Positions 28,711-40,600 of a DNA stretch of 64,000 bases are shown here, piece after piece. How positions within the stretch are numbered: position 1 is the stretch's first letter; the number at the start of each line of letters is the position of its first letter. The translations under genes and the position numbers were made by a program. The notes beneath the pieces are model-generated. The model worked only from the letters and a program-made list of their open reading frames with translations. It ran no database searches and was not told the DNA's origin. Source of the DNA: Strigops habroptila (Eukaryota; Chordata; Aves; Psittaciformes; Psittacidae); the NCBI RefSeq assembly GCF_004027225.2, contig NC_044302.2:41538510-41602509 (forward strand), read 5' to 3'.

Positions 28711-29468
28711 TTAAGCTAACCTGAGCCAGGCTGCAGATGCCTGTATTAATATATTTTTACGTAGGAATATATTCTGGGAATTGCCAGGGCAATCACATCT
28801 GGAATGAGTGCACACCATCTTCCAGAGGGACAGCAGCCAGGATGTGCCCTGCTGGACTTGCTGGAGGGATCCATGATGATACCTGTCCTGAAAAGACACA
28901 AAAGAATGCCCTCCCTGGTGAAGCAGACTTTGTACAGAGATGTAGGCAAGGTAGTCTATGACACACAAGACTCCAGGGTGTCTCAAGAAGGGACAGAACC
29001 ACGAGTTCTCTCCTCGGGTGACCAAAACAATTTCTGACACCAAGTAGAACAGCACCTCACATGGGAACACGATGGCTGCTTGAATCATGCAAGATCTTTA
29101 CTGTCCTGGAACACATCGGCACAATAAAGACTATTTTCAATGCAGAGTCCATTCTGGTTTTGTTTTTCTCCATGCACTTCTGCAGACTGGTTGGTCGGAT
29201 TTGTTGGGATGAGTCTTTGGAGGAGAAGATGTGAGTTACTTACCATAGCCACACCGAAGGCAAAAGTTTCTTGGATGCACAGAGTGCTGATCATGTAGGT
29301 ATCCTGCCGTACATGAGTCCTGCAGGTGCCCTGCAAACATCTGAAGCTATGAAATTCAACTTGTGTCCCACAGCAATTCTGATGTGTACTGAAAATTATA
29401 CCAGAAGAGGGTCCATGGATCGGGCTGTGAAAGCCAAAATAAAACAAGGATACCAGACACTTATCCAT
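28711..29468 (-). other. Coding-like patch of unknown identity, two abutting open frames
   Basis: Two minus-strand frames of 127 and 125 codons follow one another, the second beginning inside the end of the first (ATGA overlap at 29085-29088). Together they keep roughly 250 codons open with a single frame change. I do not recognise either product. The second begins with a hydrophobic stretch (AIVFPCEVLFYLVSEIVLV) that could be a membrane segment. There is no start context, splice or poly(A) evidence, and plus-strand frames of up to 78 codons overlap it. It could be a decayed retrocopy, part of an old mobile element, or chance. Confidence 0.2.
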
Positions 29469-29994
29469 CCAAGCAGCTCCCAGTCGTGGTTGCAGGCCTG
29501 CTTTTAGCTACAGCTCTGGTGACATGTTTGTAGAGAGAATTTGGAACGGGTAAACATTGAGCAACAAAAATCTCAAGGACAGATAATTTCCTTAACTGAA
29601 AGGAAGAGAGATTTAGAATTTGTTATGATAATCATAAAAGTAAATAACAAAATGTTATTTTTGTGTGAAATGAACTGTTCACCTTTAGTCAGTTTTAGGA
29701 GTACTTGGCTGCTTTCCTTGCTCCTAGTAAAATTATGAATACTCTGTGCAGATGTTGAGAAATATATCTTGTGTGAGACTTAGGCTCTAGTTTTTTTCAA
29801 CAGTTATGAACAGAAAATTATTTGATTTGTGACATTTTAATCTCCAGTTCCTTCAGTATTTTATGCCCCACATACACTATAATTCGGTATCAAGGGGCTT
29901 TATGAGGTAACCCTTAGAACATTAGCAAGTTCCCATTTGGCTGTCAGCATAGGCCTAAGTAAAACTCAGGACTAATTTTAGCATTTATTGGAAT

Positions 29995-30537
29995 GTGCTA
30001 CTAGAAAGAAAAGATCACATGTGCTCACAGGAAGACAGTGCCAATCAATTTCTGCCTGGAACTTGTTTCTCTTTCGCAACAAGTGACACTTCCCTCCACC
30101 CGCTCCTGTCTAGCAGAATAAATCATAGCAGCAACATCCATTTAAGAGGAGGAATCTTGTATACACTTATAGTGTGTAAAGTACTCCCCCTTCCCAAAAC
30201 ATATTCAAAACAGTGCTTCGCTAGTCAGGGAGGAGAGGGGAGTGTACTGACACAGTACCTGTACTGTCTGTGCTGTCAGTACTGCAGACAGCATCCTCAG
30301 CTGGTTATAATGTGTGATACTGCTCTTTTAACGAAGAAGAGTCAGAAGATTTTCTCAGCAGGACTCACTGTCCGCTGCCCTGTTTCAAATCTATGGAGGC
30401 AGCTGGGAATGCCCACTCACTCTGTGGAACTTTCATCCCTTCTGCCCTTTCTCCATTTGTTTACAAGAATCCATCTTGCAAAGAGGAAGATCACCTGCCT
30501 GCTCCACCTGGTCTTTCAGAGAACGTCTGGCTTCTGA
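29995..30537 (+). other. 180-codon open frame, unrecognised
   Basis: The longest open frame in the AT-rich part of the window. The product is Ser/Leu/Cys-rich, with no signal peptide at the start and no motif I can name. A frame of this length is near what chance would give once or less in 64 kb of this composition, so length alone does not argue for coding. Kept as a marker only. Confidence 0.12.
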
Positions 30538-31430
30538 AGCAAAATGCTTCCAACACCTTTCCTCTCAATACTGGAGACAGAGTCTGTACCCCAAAAAGAA
30601 TTCTTCCCAAGGCAAAAAAAATTAGTTGCCAGAACTAGCAGTTGCTCTCACAGGCTAAGCAGACTTAATCTTCTCCCCACTACTAAGTTTCACAATAAAT
30701 CTCTCTGAATTTGAAAGGCATAATTCATAATGAGACAGTCAGTCACAGTTTGGAGACAAGCAATCCAAACAGCCACGACTCCCAAGCCTCAAGCTTGCTT
30801 TCTGCATCCCCAGAATACAAATAAAACATGGAAAATACTTACCTTGTGGAATATTGAGACATGTAACCACCTGTGATACAGGGACCTTCTGACAATAGAG
30901 AAACAGGAGGTGTGAAGAAATGCAGGAAAAATAGATTAAGACATCTTGAAGGCTTAATTATTAAATGTGCATTAATGCTACACAGTCTCCTTAAAATTAT
31001 CTCTGTGCATGATTTATCAAGGACTATCAAAAAGTAGTACAGATAATACTTACTTCAGTTAAATTGCCATGATCACATGAAAAGGTTTCTCCCCGGAGAA
31101 TTTCACTAGCAGGGAAACTGAATTGAACAGGAAAGAAAACCTAACGTGGGAAACCAATAAATGAGGTGTTATCTCAGGTACTGTAAGTACCAAATAGTCT
31201 CAGTTACTGTTTAATAATGTTTCATTTGCAGTTCTAAGAAATGTCTAGTTAAGAAAAATGGCTGTGAATGATTAATTTACACATGCTGGCACCCTGATGA
31301 ATGCCACTAAAAGGCAGGCGCTATGGAGATGGAGTATTGCAAATTAGTTGCCTTGGCCAGCTAATGGATGACCCAAGATGACCTCTTCTTTTTAACAACG
31401 GCTAGTGCAAAAGGTTGATATTTCATATAC

Positions 31431-31449
31431 GCGCACACACACACACAAA
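31431..31449. repeat. CA microsatellite
   Basis: A short run of CA dinucleotides flanked by GCGC and AAACATA. A normal intergenic simple repeat. Confidence 0.75.
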
Positions 31450-33349
31450 CATAAATGTATATTAAGGATTGAGGGGTGTGTGATTATAAAAGCATTAAAA
31501 CATTTAAATTCATAATCAGGAGCTTAATCATTTACAGCCCACAGCTAATTTCCATTTTAAATCCCAAGCACTAGTTAAGAGGACACTAGTGAAATAGAAA
31601 GAATTCAAAAGGCGTATCGTTTTCATGAAAGTGATGAACAGAAGCAGATCAGCATTGTGGAAGAAACCTCTGAACATTTGCAATACAAAGCAAGCCCTAG
31701 AAGGTAAAGTTAGAATACCACTTCCGTAACTTCTATCAATCACGAATCCCATCTTCCTCTGACTGGTTTAAGGCCTGCCAGTGCCAAATGACATGGTAAA
31801 AAGGTATGATCTGAAGATCATATGGCAATCTGAAGACAGTCCCCAGGCAAGGGGGTGGCCAATAGACAGGTTCAGCTACCCTGAGGAAGCCCACATTGTC
31901 ATACCATCTCTTTTTATTTAAGAAAAAAAAAAAAAAAAAAAAAGAGAAAATCACCACTCAGGCTTTCTGTGTGGTACCTCTTCTGCACGTGAGAGATTTC
32001 TCTTTCAAAGCAGTGTGGCTTTACTGTGAAAATCTTACAAAGAATTTCTTACCATCCAAGGATTTTTTGAATAAGAAAGCTCCAGTCATTAGCCACAGCC
32101 CTGCATTAAACAGTCAGAAACAGAGAAGCTTCTTGAGAAGTCTGGTGTCTATAAGCTGTCCAGAGAAGAATCCTTTCTCGCAGATGCCATGTTGTCAGGT
32201 AGGAGAAAGGAAGTACAAACAACATCAATGCAAAACACACAGCTTAAAAAAAAAGTAGTAATAATTCCTAAGATCTAGTTCACAAAAATGAATGAAAGCT
32301 TAGCTACTGATAGATAAGAGGTGAGAAATTAATCCAAAATATACTTCATGTCAAGATGCATCTCAGACATATTTTCTCTAAGGACTTGGAAAGATATTTG
32401 ATTCAAATAAATTCAGACAAGATTTCTCTGCAAGGCACAAAAAATGTTGTAACTACATAAGCTTACAAATCTGAAAACGAAGAGAGGGAAAGAAGTGAGA
32501 CAAAAAATAGAGGACTTTGAAGAATTTCTGAAACTGCGAGCTCCTCTCACAAATAGCCAGAAGAACTCTCTGTAGGTCAGAGTACCATCTATCCTTTAGC
32601 AGCAGCAGTAACTAAAGCCTCAAAAGGGGAACAATGCAGAAAATTTTCAGCATCTTTAACTTTGAATGTCACATGGTCTACGCATTAAGCAGAAAAATGA
32701 AAGTGGACAAAAGCAGGTAAAATTACAACAGTTCCAGATTTGTACTAGCTAAGCTGTCGAACTTGGGCATACTAAAAAATACTTCATAGGGAAAAGAATG
32801 CCACATGTTTCATTCTCCCTATTTCTTCAGTGGAAATAAGAAAGTGGCAGTTTTCTACTTAAACCCCACCTGAAATTTCCTGAAGCCTCAAACTAAGAAA
32901 GTTAATTTTCAAGAGATATGGAGAGGGCAATTTGGTTTTCAAAAGCATTTATAAGATAGTGTTAGTTGATGCTTCTTAAATGCAGTACGAACAACATACA
33001 TGGAGCTTCTGTTTCCCCTTCTTAAGAAATATATTAAAATACTTTGGATTGTACCGGATATTCTACTTCAGAAGTAATTTGTCTTTTTCTCTCTCAAAAA
33101 GGACCAATGACAGTCACTATGGATCAAACAGAAAATGGGATGTGATTTCAAGTTTATCTTATGGGGCATGTCTTAACATTCAGCTCAAAGGAAAAGAATG
33201 CTTGATTTACATAAACCTCCAAATTTCTGAAGTAACACAGGACCTGTCAGACTAGTTCTGAAATGTGTTGCCCTTGATACAGTATTATTGTATTTTCATA
33301 TACAGTATTAGGTGCATAATTTTTTGGAGAAGATAACTTTACAGGAATC

Positions 33350-34499
33350 CTTAAGTATGCCAGTGATATTTTTATTGTTTATTTAAACAGACTTGTACAT
33401 CACACAGACCTTAAAAGCATGATTATAAAAAACAAGCGCTACCTGCTTTACTTTTGCTTAAATCACAGAAGAGTTGAAGAGCTGAGCAACTTACACAGAG
33501 GTGATTGCATTTAGATTTTCTGAGGTCTTGACAATACTAAGCATCTTATAAATCTAATTCTCAAAGTACAGTATCACAAATATCACCAAGCACAGAGGCA
33601 CTATTGAAATATTCTCATTTACCTTTCCAGAGCACCCTTCTTTATCACACTACTTAAAACACTCACAGTTCTGAGCTGCCCGATTTCCTCACCCCATTCT
33701 GCACTTTTCACATAACACACAGTGGTCTTTTCCTCAAAACAAATCAGACCATCAGAAAGTCTAACAGATTGCGTAAGTGTCTTCTCAACATCTATATGTA
33801 AACAGAAGTCATCAGATGTTCAGTAAAGGCAATTTTTCCTTCAGAATAATGATGAACAGCTTTTGTGAGAAATGTGAAGAGGCAATATGTTCAACACAAT
33901 ATCCCCATGTAATTCCTTCAGAGATTAAGCTACAACATTAATGCCTGCTACAATAATATTTATATATACTCAACTGGCTCCATGAATAGGAAATAACATG
34001 ACTTATTGCAAAGAGTAGATTTCGGACAAACAGGTATTTAGAAGTCTAGTTTATTATTTTACTTAAACAAGAGTTTGATGTTTTCATGCAACATTTGCAC
34101 TGAAGTCTTAGATAATCATGACAAACAGCAGAAATTGTTAAGGAATGCACTAATTATAGACTTTAGTGAACATACAAAAAACCTCAGCATTATAGGTTAT
34201 ACAAAGTAAAGAACATCTTAAATACTTTCCCAAAATACTGTAGCAGCCGAGACACAGTGATATGCCTTACAAGGGCATAGGAATGTAATTTGGAAATCAC
34301 ATGGGAACTACCCATTTCCTTTAATTTCACAAACAAGACAAAAGCAACATTCAACTCCACACAGATTTTCAAATTATGTCTATACAGTACCTTGAGTTTG
34401 ATCCAAATAGTAAAAGTTAGACATGTTGTTTATTTAGTAAACAATTACGTGGTAAATCTCTGTTACATTTCTTCCGTGGTTTTACCTGGAGTAGACATG
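33350..34499 (-). other. AP3S1: AP3S1 3' untranslated region with candidate poly(A) signals
   Basis: The minus strand after the AP3S1 stop at 34500 is AT-rich with no further coding exon. Two AATAAA hexamers in tandem (complements of TTTATT at 33378-33383 and 33371-33376) would end a transcript near 33350, giving a UTR of about 1.15 kb. Another AATAAA (34429-34434) lies only 66 bases after the stop and could give a very short alternative UTR. The distal end is inferred; longer transcripts are possible. Confidence 0.5.
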
Positions 34500-34628
34500 T
34501 TATCTAAAAGAGGGCAGGTTTGGTACTTTTATACTGATGTCACCAATATTAATATTTCTTGGGATCTCTGGCAGATTCATATTCTTCACAGCTGAAACAG
34601 CCCGGGCTGGAGCTCCTGCTAAACCAGC
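34500..34628 (-). CDS. AP3S1: AP3S1 coding exon 6 (last) and stop
   Basis: Acceptor TTTATACACAG is followed by codons for [20 protein letters not shown] and the conserved [16 protein letters not shown] tail, then AGA and TAA. It is 129 bases in phase 0 and encodes the flexible C-terminal tail outside the longin fold. Confidence 0.95.
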   Translation of the reverse strand, partial: AGLAGAPARAVSAVKNMNLPEIPRNINIGDISIKVPNLPSFR

Positions 34629-37600
34629 CTGTGTATAAAGTGAGGAAAAACACAAGTCAGGCAAAGTTGGTCACAAGAAAATTCACCAGCCGTATACACA
34701 CACAACTAACTTTTCAAGTATTTCCATGGTTACACAATTAGAAAGACCAGATGGTAATTGTGTTTGGAATGAAATGGGTTATTTGGAAATATTAAACCAG
34801 AAAGAGAAAACAGTTCACACATTCCTTTTCATATGGTAAAACATATAATGTCAACTTGATGGAAAAGTATGTGGGGAGGAATAGGAGGCTTATCCAAGCA
34901 TGTGTAACATGTACATTATAGAATAGACAATCTTGAGGTATACCCCATATGCTTGCTGTCTTTTAACTATTCTAAGAGTTCACGTGATTGACAGCTGACT
35001 AATGTTGGTTATAGGTTCAGAATACATAACCTCAAAGTAACAAGCTACTGAATGTCAGCTGAACCATGTTACTTATCTAAATGACTATATACATGTGTGT
35101 ACATATATGTATTTCATGGTTGCTAAAATGAAAAGGATAAATACCTTGCTTTTGTGGCTAATAAAGAGCATGCAGAGAGATCATTTCTACAGACCAACTG
35201 GAGTAATCCGTTATCCCACAGTATCAAATTAAATGCTAACATACCTTCAGCCCCCAGGCACACTGGAACATGACAAAATAACTTGGTTATGCCAAATTAA
35301 ATGTTGAAGTAACTATTTTGTATTAAAGTCCTCTACTGTGCATAGTCTCTCTTTATTTAAAACCAGAGCCTTCCTGCATAAACATGCAAGTTTTGTAATA
35401 CAGAAGGAAGTTCATTACTGACTGCCGTTTAGTTCTACCTTTTAGATAAAAAGACTGCCAAGTTTACACACTAGGGTATATTACTGAAATGCTAACAAAC
35501 AGCATTCAGCTGTAATGATTTACAGCTCAGAGGTCTGAAGACATACAGAACAGGATCCCTCCCTGTTGCTGCTGAAGATCACCTCTTCAAAACCTTGTTA
35601 CTTCAAGGACTATTAAAAAAAGGCCAATAATTAAGTATTGTATTTGATGCTGTGTATAAAAGGTACTATTAAGTATGGAAATGTTTCTCCTAGAAGTTCA
35701 GCTTCTCTGTGTGTATTTAGAATTAGTTTTGTGGTTTTACTTCAGGCTTTCCATAAAAGTGTAAACATAATTTTTGTTCTTGCTGGGGGGGGGGAGGAGA
35801 GAACTGGATGATTTTTAAAAAAGTGCTCTTATTTGCTGAAAATGACATCATATTCTAAGATACATGAATATCTAAAAAATTAACTTTTATTTTTATGTTT
35901 TAAAAGTACGATTAAAATATTCAGAAAGAAAAAAACCCACAAAATTATTTTCAGAATTGCTATGGTTCTAGAGTGTGGCATCTTGCAGGCCCAGTAAAAA
36001 GGAACAATTCACAACAAACATAGGAACATGCTAAGAACTGGTCAAACAAAAGACTAAACCTGTAGAAACGGAAGGTCTTTCATTGTTAGAGTGTCAAAGA
36101 CTGACTGCGTTTGCAGATAAAATAATTCTGAACAAGGAATACAGCAAAACAAAAGAAAAATAAATTCTGGAAAAGTTTGAGTCATATTTGATTGTTAAAT
36201 AGTGTTGGTATGTGACTACTGCTTAAAGTATAACCTTTCCAGGGTCTTGATTTTCACTGAGATTCAATGCAATTACAGGGTATAATTACTGAGAAGTACA
36301 TCTGATTTCTGTGGTGGTGCCCACGTGCACTACTGCACAAAAGGAGACAGACACACCATATACTCCTCAGATAACAACTCTACTTTTCAAAGGCTGTCCA
36401 AAAATAGTATTTTCTCTCTTTTACTGGTCTCTTACAAGAAAAAAATGTAAGGTCAAATTAACATAGATTTCCACTTAATATTGTACCTTCTGTTCCCCTT
36501 CTCCCTTCCAGAACATAACCCGTAGTCAAAGTAAAACCGATTAAAGTTTCCAATTTTGAACTAACCCTTTTATATCACGTGGAAAGGCTAAAGCATCATA
36601 AATCCCTAGATTTTAGTCACAGAAGGATTCCCAGTACCAGGAACAGAGACAGAAAGCCATGAATCATCTGTTACAACATCCCCCCTGCCAAACCCTCATA
36701 TATGAGAAATGCCAGAGTTGGGTAAGGCATGTGGGGGTAGAGGAGAAAACTCGAGAAATCTTAAATCTCTAATGTAACCAAATAATTTGCTCCCACTTTG
36801 GCCCTGACATAATCCAAATTATTGTCTCTCTGTAGTACAGACTAAGTAAAACTAAAAAGGTATGAAAAGGTATTTTCAAAGACACTTTTTCCTTGGTTTC
36901 CCTTAACATCACCAGGTCTACCAGATCATTCACTTCAGTGGCTGTTTCATTTGCAGTACCTTCATGAAGACCTAACACTAGTAGTTTTGAGAAATGCAAG
37001 TATCCAAAATCTTCATCCCTGAATCTGCAATATCTTAGAGAAGCAGTATGAGACACTGCAATTTATTTCTATCTATTAAAAAACAGTGCAGAAGATGTTA
37101 AGCTGCTGAGCACTGCCTTTTTATATTTGAGAACTTGGAAATACTAATTTGAAATCAAGAGGTAACTACCAGTGAAGTTTTCCCAGATTAAAAAAAAAAA
37201 TAAATAAATGCATTTCCTTTTTATTTGGTTCTATCCTTCAAATTCTATATTCAGCAACTTTCTGAAAAATTCTGTAAGCAAATTCTGCCCCAAAAGTGGG
37301 CCAATGTAAATTGTTTTCCACAGAGAAGATGAAAATACTAATCAGGTATTAAGAAAAGCAATGAATTATACAATTTGTAACTGAAACAATGGGAAACCAG
37401 AAAAGTATCTTAAGTGATGGACATGGTCCACACGAACAGGCATGGCTGGCAATTCAGAAGAGAGATGCCTTCTAACTGACTATTATGGAGATTCCCTACC
37501 CTAATTTAATGGAAGTTTATTATTCTTAATGGACAAATAAAAGCTTTTGTATAACTGGTCATTATTTTTATCTACCTGCAGCTATCCTCTTTACATAGGC

Positions 37601-40600
37601 TTAGTCCCTGCCTCCCACCCCAATGGCAGAGGATACAATGGAGACACAATTGAGAATTATTTAAAATACCACAATTGACGTGACCATTGTCCTTCCACCC
37701 CCTATACAGTCACAACTTCCATCAGTCGTGTTTCACGAGGACCACTCTGGATCAGGATCAGAAAAGACCCCTGACAAAAGCACTATGAATTTCAAATTAC
37801 CTCTTTTTTTTTGCCATCGAGATTGTTTTTCATTATCATATGCTGGAGTAGAGATTTTCAAACTATTACATTCTTCTACTGTAATTCTCTATATTAAGTA
37901 GATTTGTAAGTCAATGTGTACATAATATGCATAGCAGAATGCTATTTATTACAATTAACATTAACCCTATCAAGCACAATACAGTCACATACAGTATTTC
38001 TAAGAGAGAGAACAGTTCATAAAAAATGTCTAATGGATAAAATGAGTGAAAAGTACTTAAACTTCCAAACTGGACAACTGGATAATACATTATTTCAAAC
38101 ACTATTATATACAAATACCTTAGCATTCTTTTTTAGCATGTCAACAGTGAACTAGTATGCAGTCTTCCATTTATTTATAATTTCTTTTACAGAAAGTGAA
38201 CTGCGCTTACAAACACAAAGATACTACAATAAGTACTTCCAGCTCAGTGTGCATTTAATGAGTTTTATAGAAGTACCTGATTAAAGAGCCATCACTGTAA
38301 CACTGAGCTGGATGAGTTTCAACTGCCTTTTTTGTAAAATAATTTGGTGGGTAAATTGGTGAGGTGCAAAGAAAAAACTGCTTCACATGAGAAAAGAAAA
38401 CAACCAAAACACATAGCAAGCTTTAAACATGCAGTGAATGATGGCTGTCTGTCACAGTGAGCAAATGACTAAAGCAAGTGAAAATGAACCTTTAGACATA
38501 TTAATAAAATTTCAGAAATACAGTACGAATTGCATACAGCTGGTATTACAGAACATCACGTTTTTGCCACAGCTGCTTTGTATTCTCAATGTAATTTTTT
38601 ATTGGAGGTTGCACTTCAATGTTGAAACGCTATTAAAATTTTAGATTCAGTTACTGTAAAAAATGCATTTAAACATGCTCATATACTTTTAGAGTGAAAA
38701 AGCAATGCCACATACATTAAAACAACCAATTTTAAAGGTTGAGATAGACACTTTAATAACAGAACTTTCATTCTACTTGTCCTAGTCTACCAAGTGCCAC
38801 CATGATCTGCTGTTAATTAACTTAGGTCATTATTTATCATTATAGGAATCAATTTTCTTAATTCTTGCCATCACCCTTTCTCATAATGCCCCGCTAATAA
38901 CTTCATATGAAAGTGATCTCAGAAACACTGTTTCACTCTTTATAAAGAAATGCAGATCATTTCGAAGAAGTACTGCACATCACAAATGTAGTTAATAGGC
39001 ATATACAAATAAAAAAAAAATAATATTCAAACCTCCATCCCTAACAACTCTACACAGAGCTAGCTATCCCTAAAATAAACATATAAAAATATACAGCCTA
39101 CTGGAAAACAAAATAATGAAGGCTAACGCTTTGCAAAACAAGCCACCCTTTTCCAGGTATTCTGGAGGTACTAGGACCTTTCTGCTGCTGGTGTTTCATA
39201 CCAATGCTTCTTTCCAGTACAAGTATGACTTCAAAGCAGCAGGGTTATGAAATCATGAAAGGATGCAATACATAATATAAAGGAATGATCATGTCCCCTG
39301 CTTATGAAGTTAAATAAATGAACATAATTAGAGAAAAAACAAAATGAAGTCTGCAAGTATATCAAAATGAGGCCAAACAGATAAGAAGACTTAAGACATA
39401 CTCTTAGAAATTTTAAGCACTTGAATCACAAAGAGAGTAATGGATGGGAATGATTAATTGTTTGTTTGTTTTTCATTGCCAGACCCAAAAATAAAAACAG
39501 AGTATGTGTGAGCAGAACAGAAAAAAAGAAAATTAGCTTTGCACAAATAATAAAAATAAAATAGAAATAAAGCTCCCTACTGCTACAATGAAATACAGGT
39601 TGTATGTTAGAAGTGTTGACATATTAGGCAGAGGAAGGTCATTTGCTTGATTTTCTTCATGTGCTATAGCATACTTCAAATTTAGGTAAAATATTTCATA
39701 CTACCCAAAAATATTCTTAGCTAATGCTTTACAACTTACTGCTACTAAATCCAATTACAGAATTATAGTTTTTAAATCTTGAAGGTATTACATTATCTTA
39801 GAAAGATCATGTAAAAAGTAAAGAGCAAAGCTATTCATAAATCAAACAAACTTCATCTGCTTAAGATTCCAGCTATTTAAGATACCTGTAGTTTGAATAC
39901 ACAGATACTTAAAAAGAGTGGAAATGATTTTTTAAGTACTGCAGTTAACATTGACTGACATTCAAACTGTTGAGCTGAACTAAATGTTTCAAATAGCAAA
40001 AGATGGGGGACAATGACCATAAACTGAACTTAAAAAATACATTTTCCTTCTCCTTTTTCAGTTCCTTGTTAATATTCATGTTCAGTGACTGCAGTTACCA
40101 TGATATCTTAAAGCAAAATCCAGCAATTCAGATTGCAAGGGCAGCAAATGTACATCCGAAGCTGAGTACGTGCTGACAGCCCTTCTCATTTTATGCTTGA
40201 TATACTTAAAGATCATCTTCACAAATTGCACTGATAATTTTATCCTGTATGCACAAAACTATTTGAGTTTGTTGGGTTCAGTGTTTGGTTGGGTTTTGGT
40301 TTTTTTTGTTGGGGTTTTTTTTTTGTTTGTTTGTTTGGTTTGGTTTTGGGTTTTTTTTAATGTCTTGTTCACCTGAAACTTATTCGGAAACTTCTCTTTG
40401 CAAACTGGCAAAAGTTCTTTGTTTTCATTTGGAAATACTAAATGGTGAAGCAAAAGGGTTCATATTGCCTATTTTAAATTATCAGGTTCAAAATTCTCCC
40501 AATAAAGAAGCTATTTCTATTATATCATCACACCATATTTTGTTATCTGTGTGTTCAATTTTTATTTAGATTACTTTTGCTTTTTTTTGGTAAATATTCA

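Larger units (their letters stand above)
28163..33349. other. Intergenic DNA downstream of AP3S1, with unassigned open frames
   Basis: No gene can be supported. The part at about 28.3-30.6 kb is less AT-rich and has several longer open frames: 28303-28551 (-), 28711-29088 (-), 29085-29468 (-), and 29995-30537 (+, 180 codons). None has a recognised domain, and their code is crossed by opposing frames of similar length. The rest (30.7-33.3 kb) is AT-rich, with a CA microsatellite near 31431 and a long A-run near 31921. Confidence 0.55.

Noticed and set aside
29995..30537. 180-codon plus-strand frame as a possible new gene
   Set aside because: No recognisable domain or splice pattern, and a frame of this length is within chance expectation for 64 kb at this composition. 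It is listed only as a low-confidence marker.
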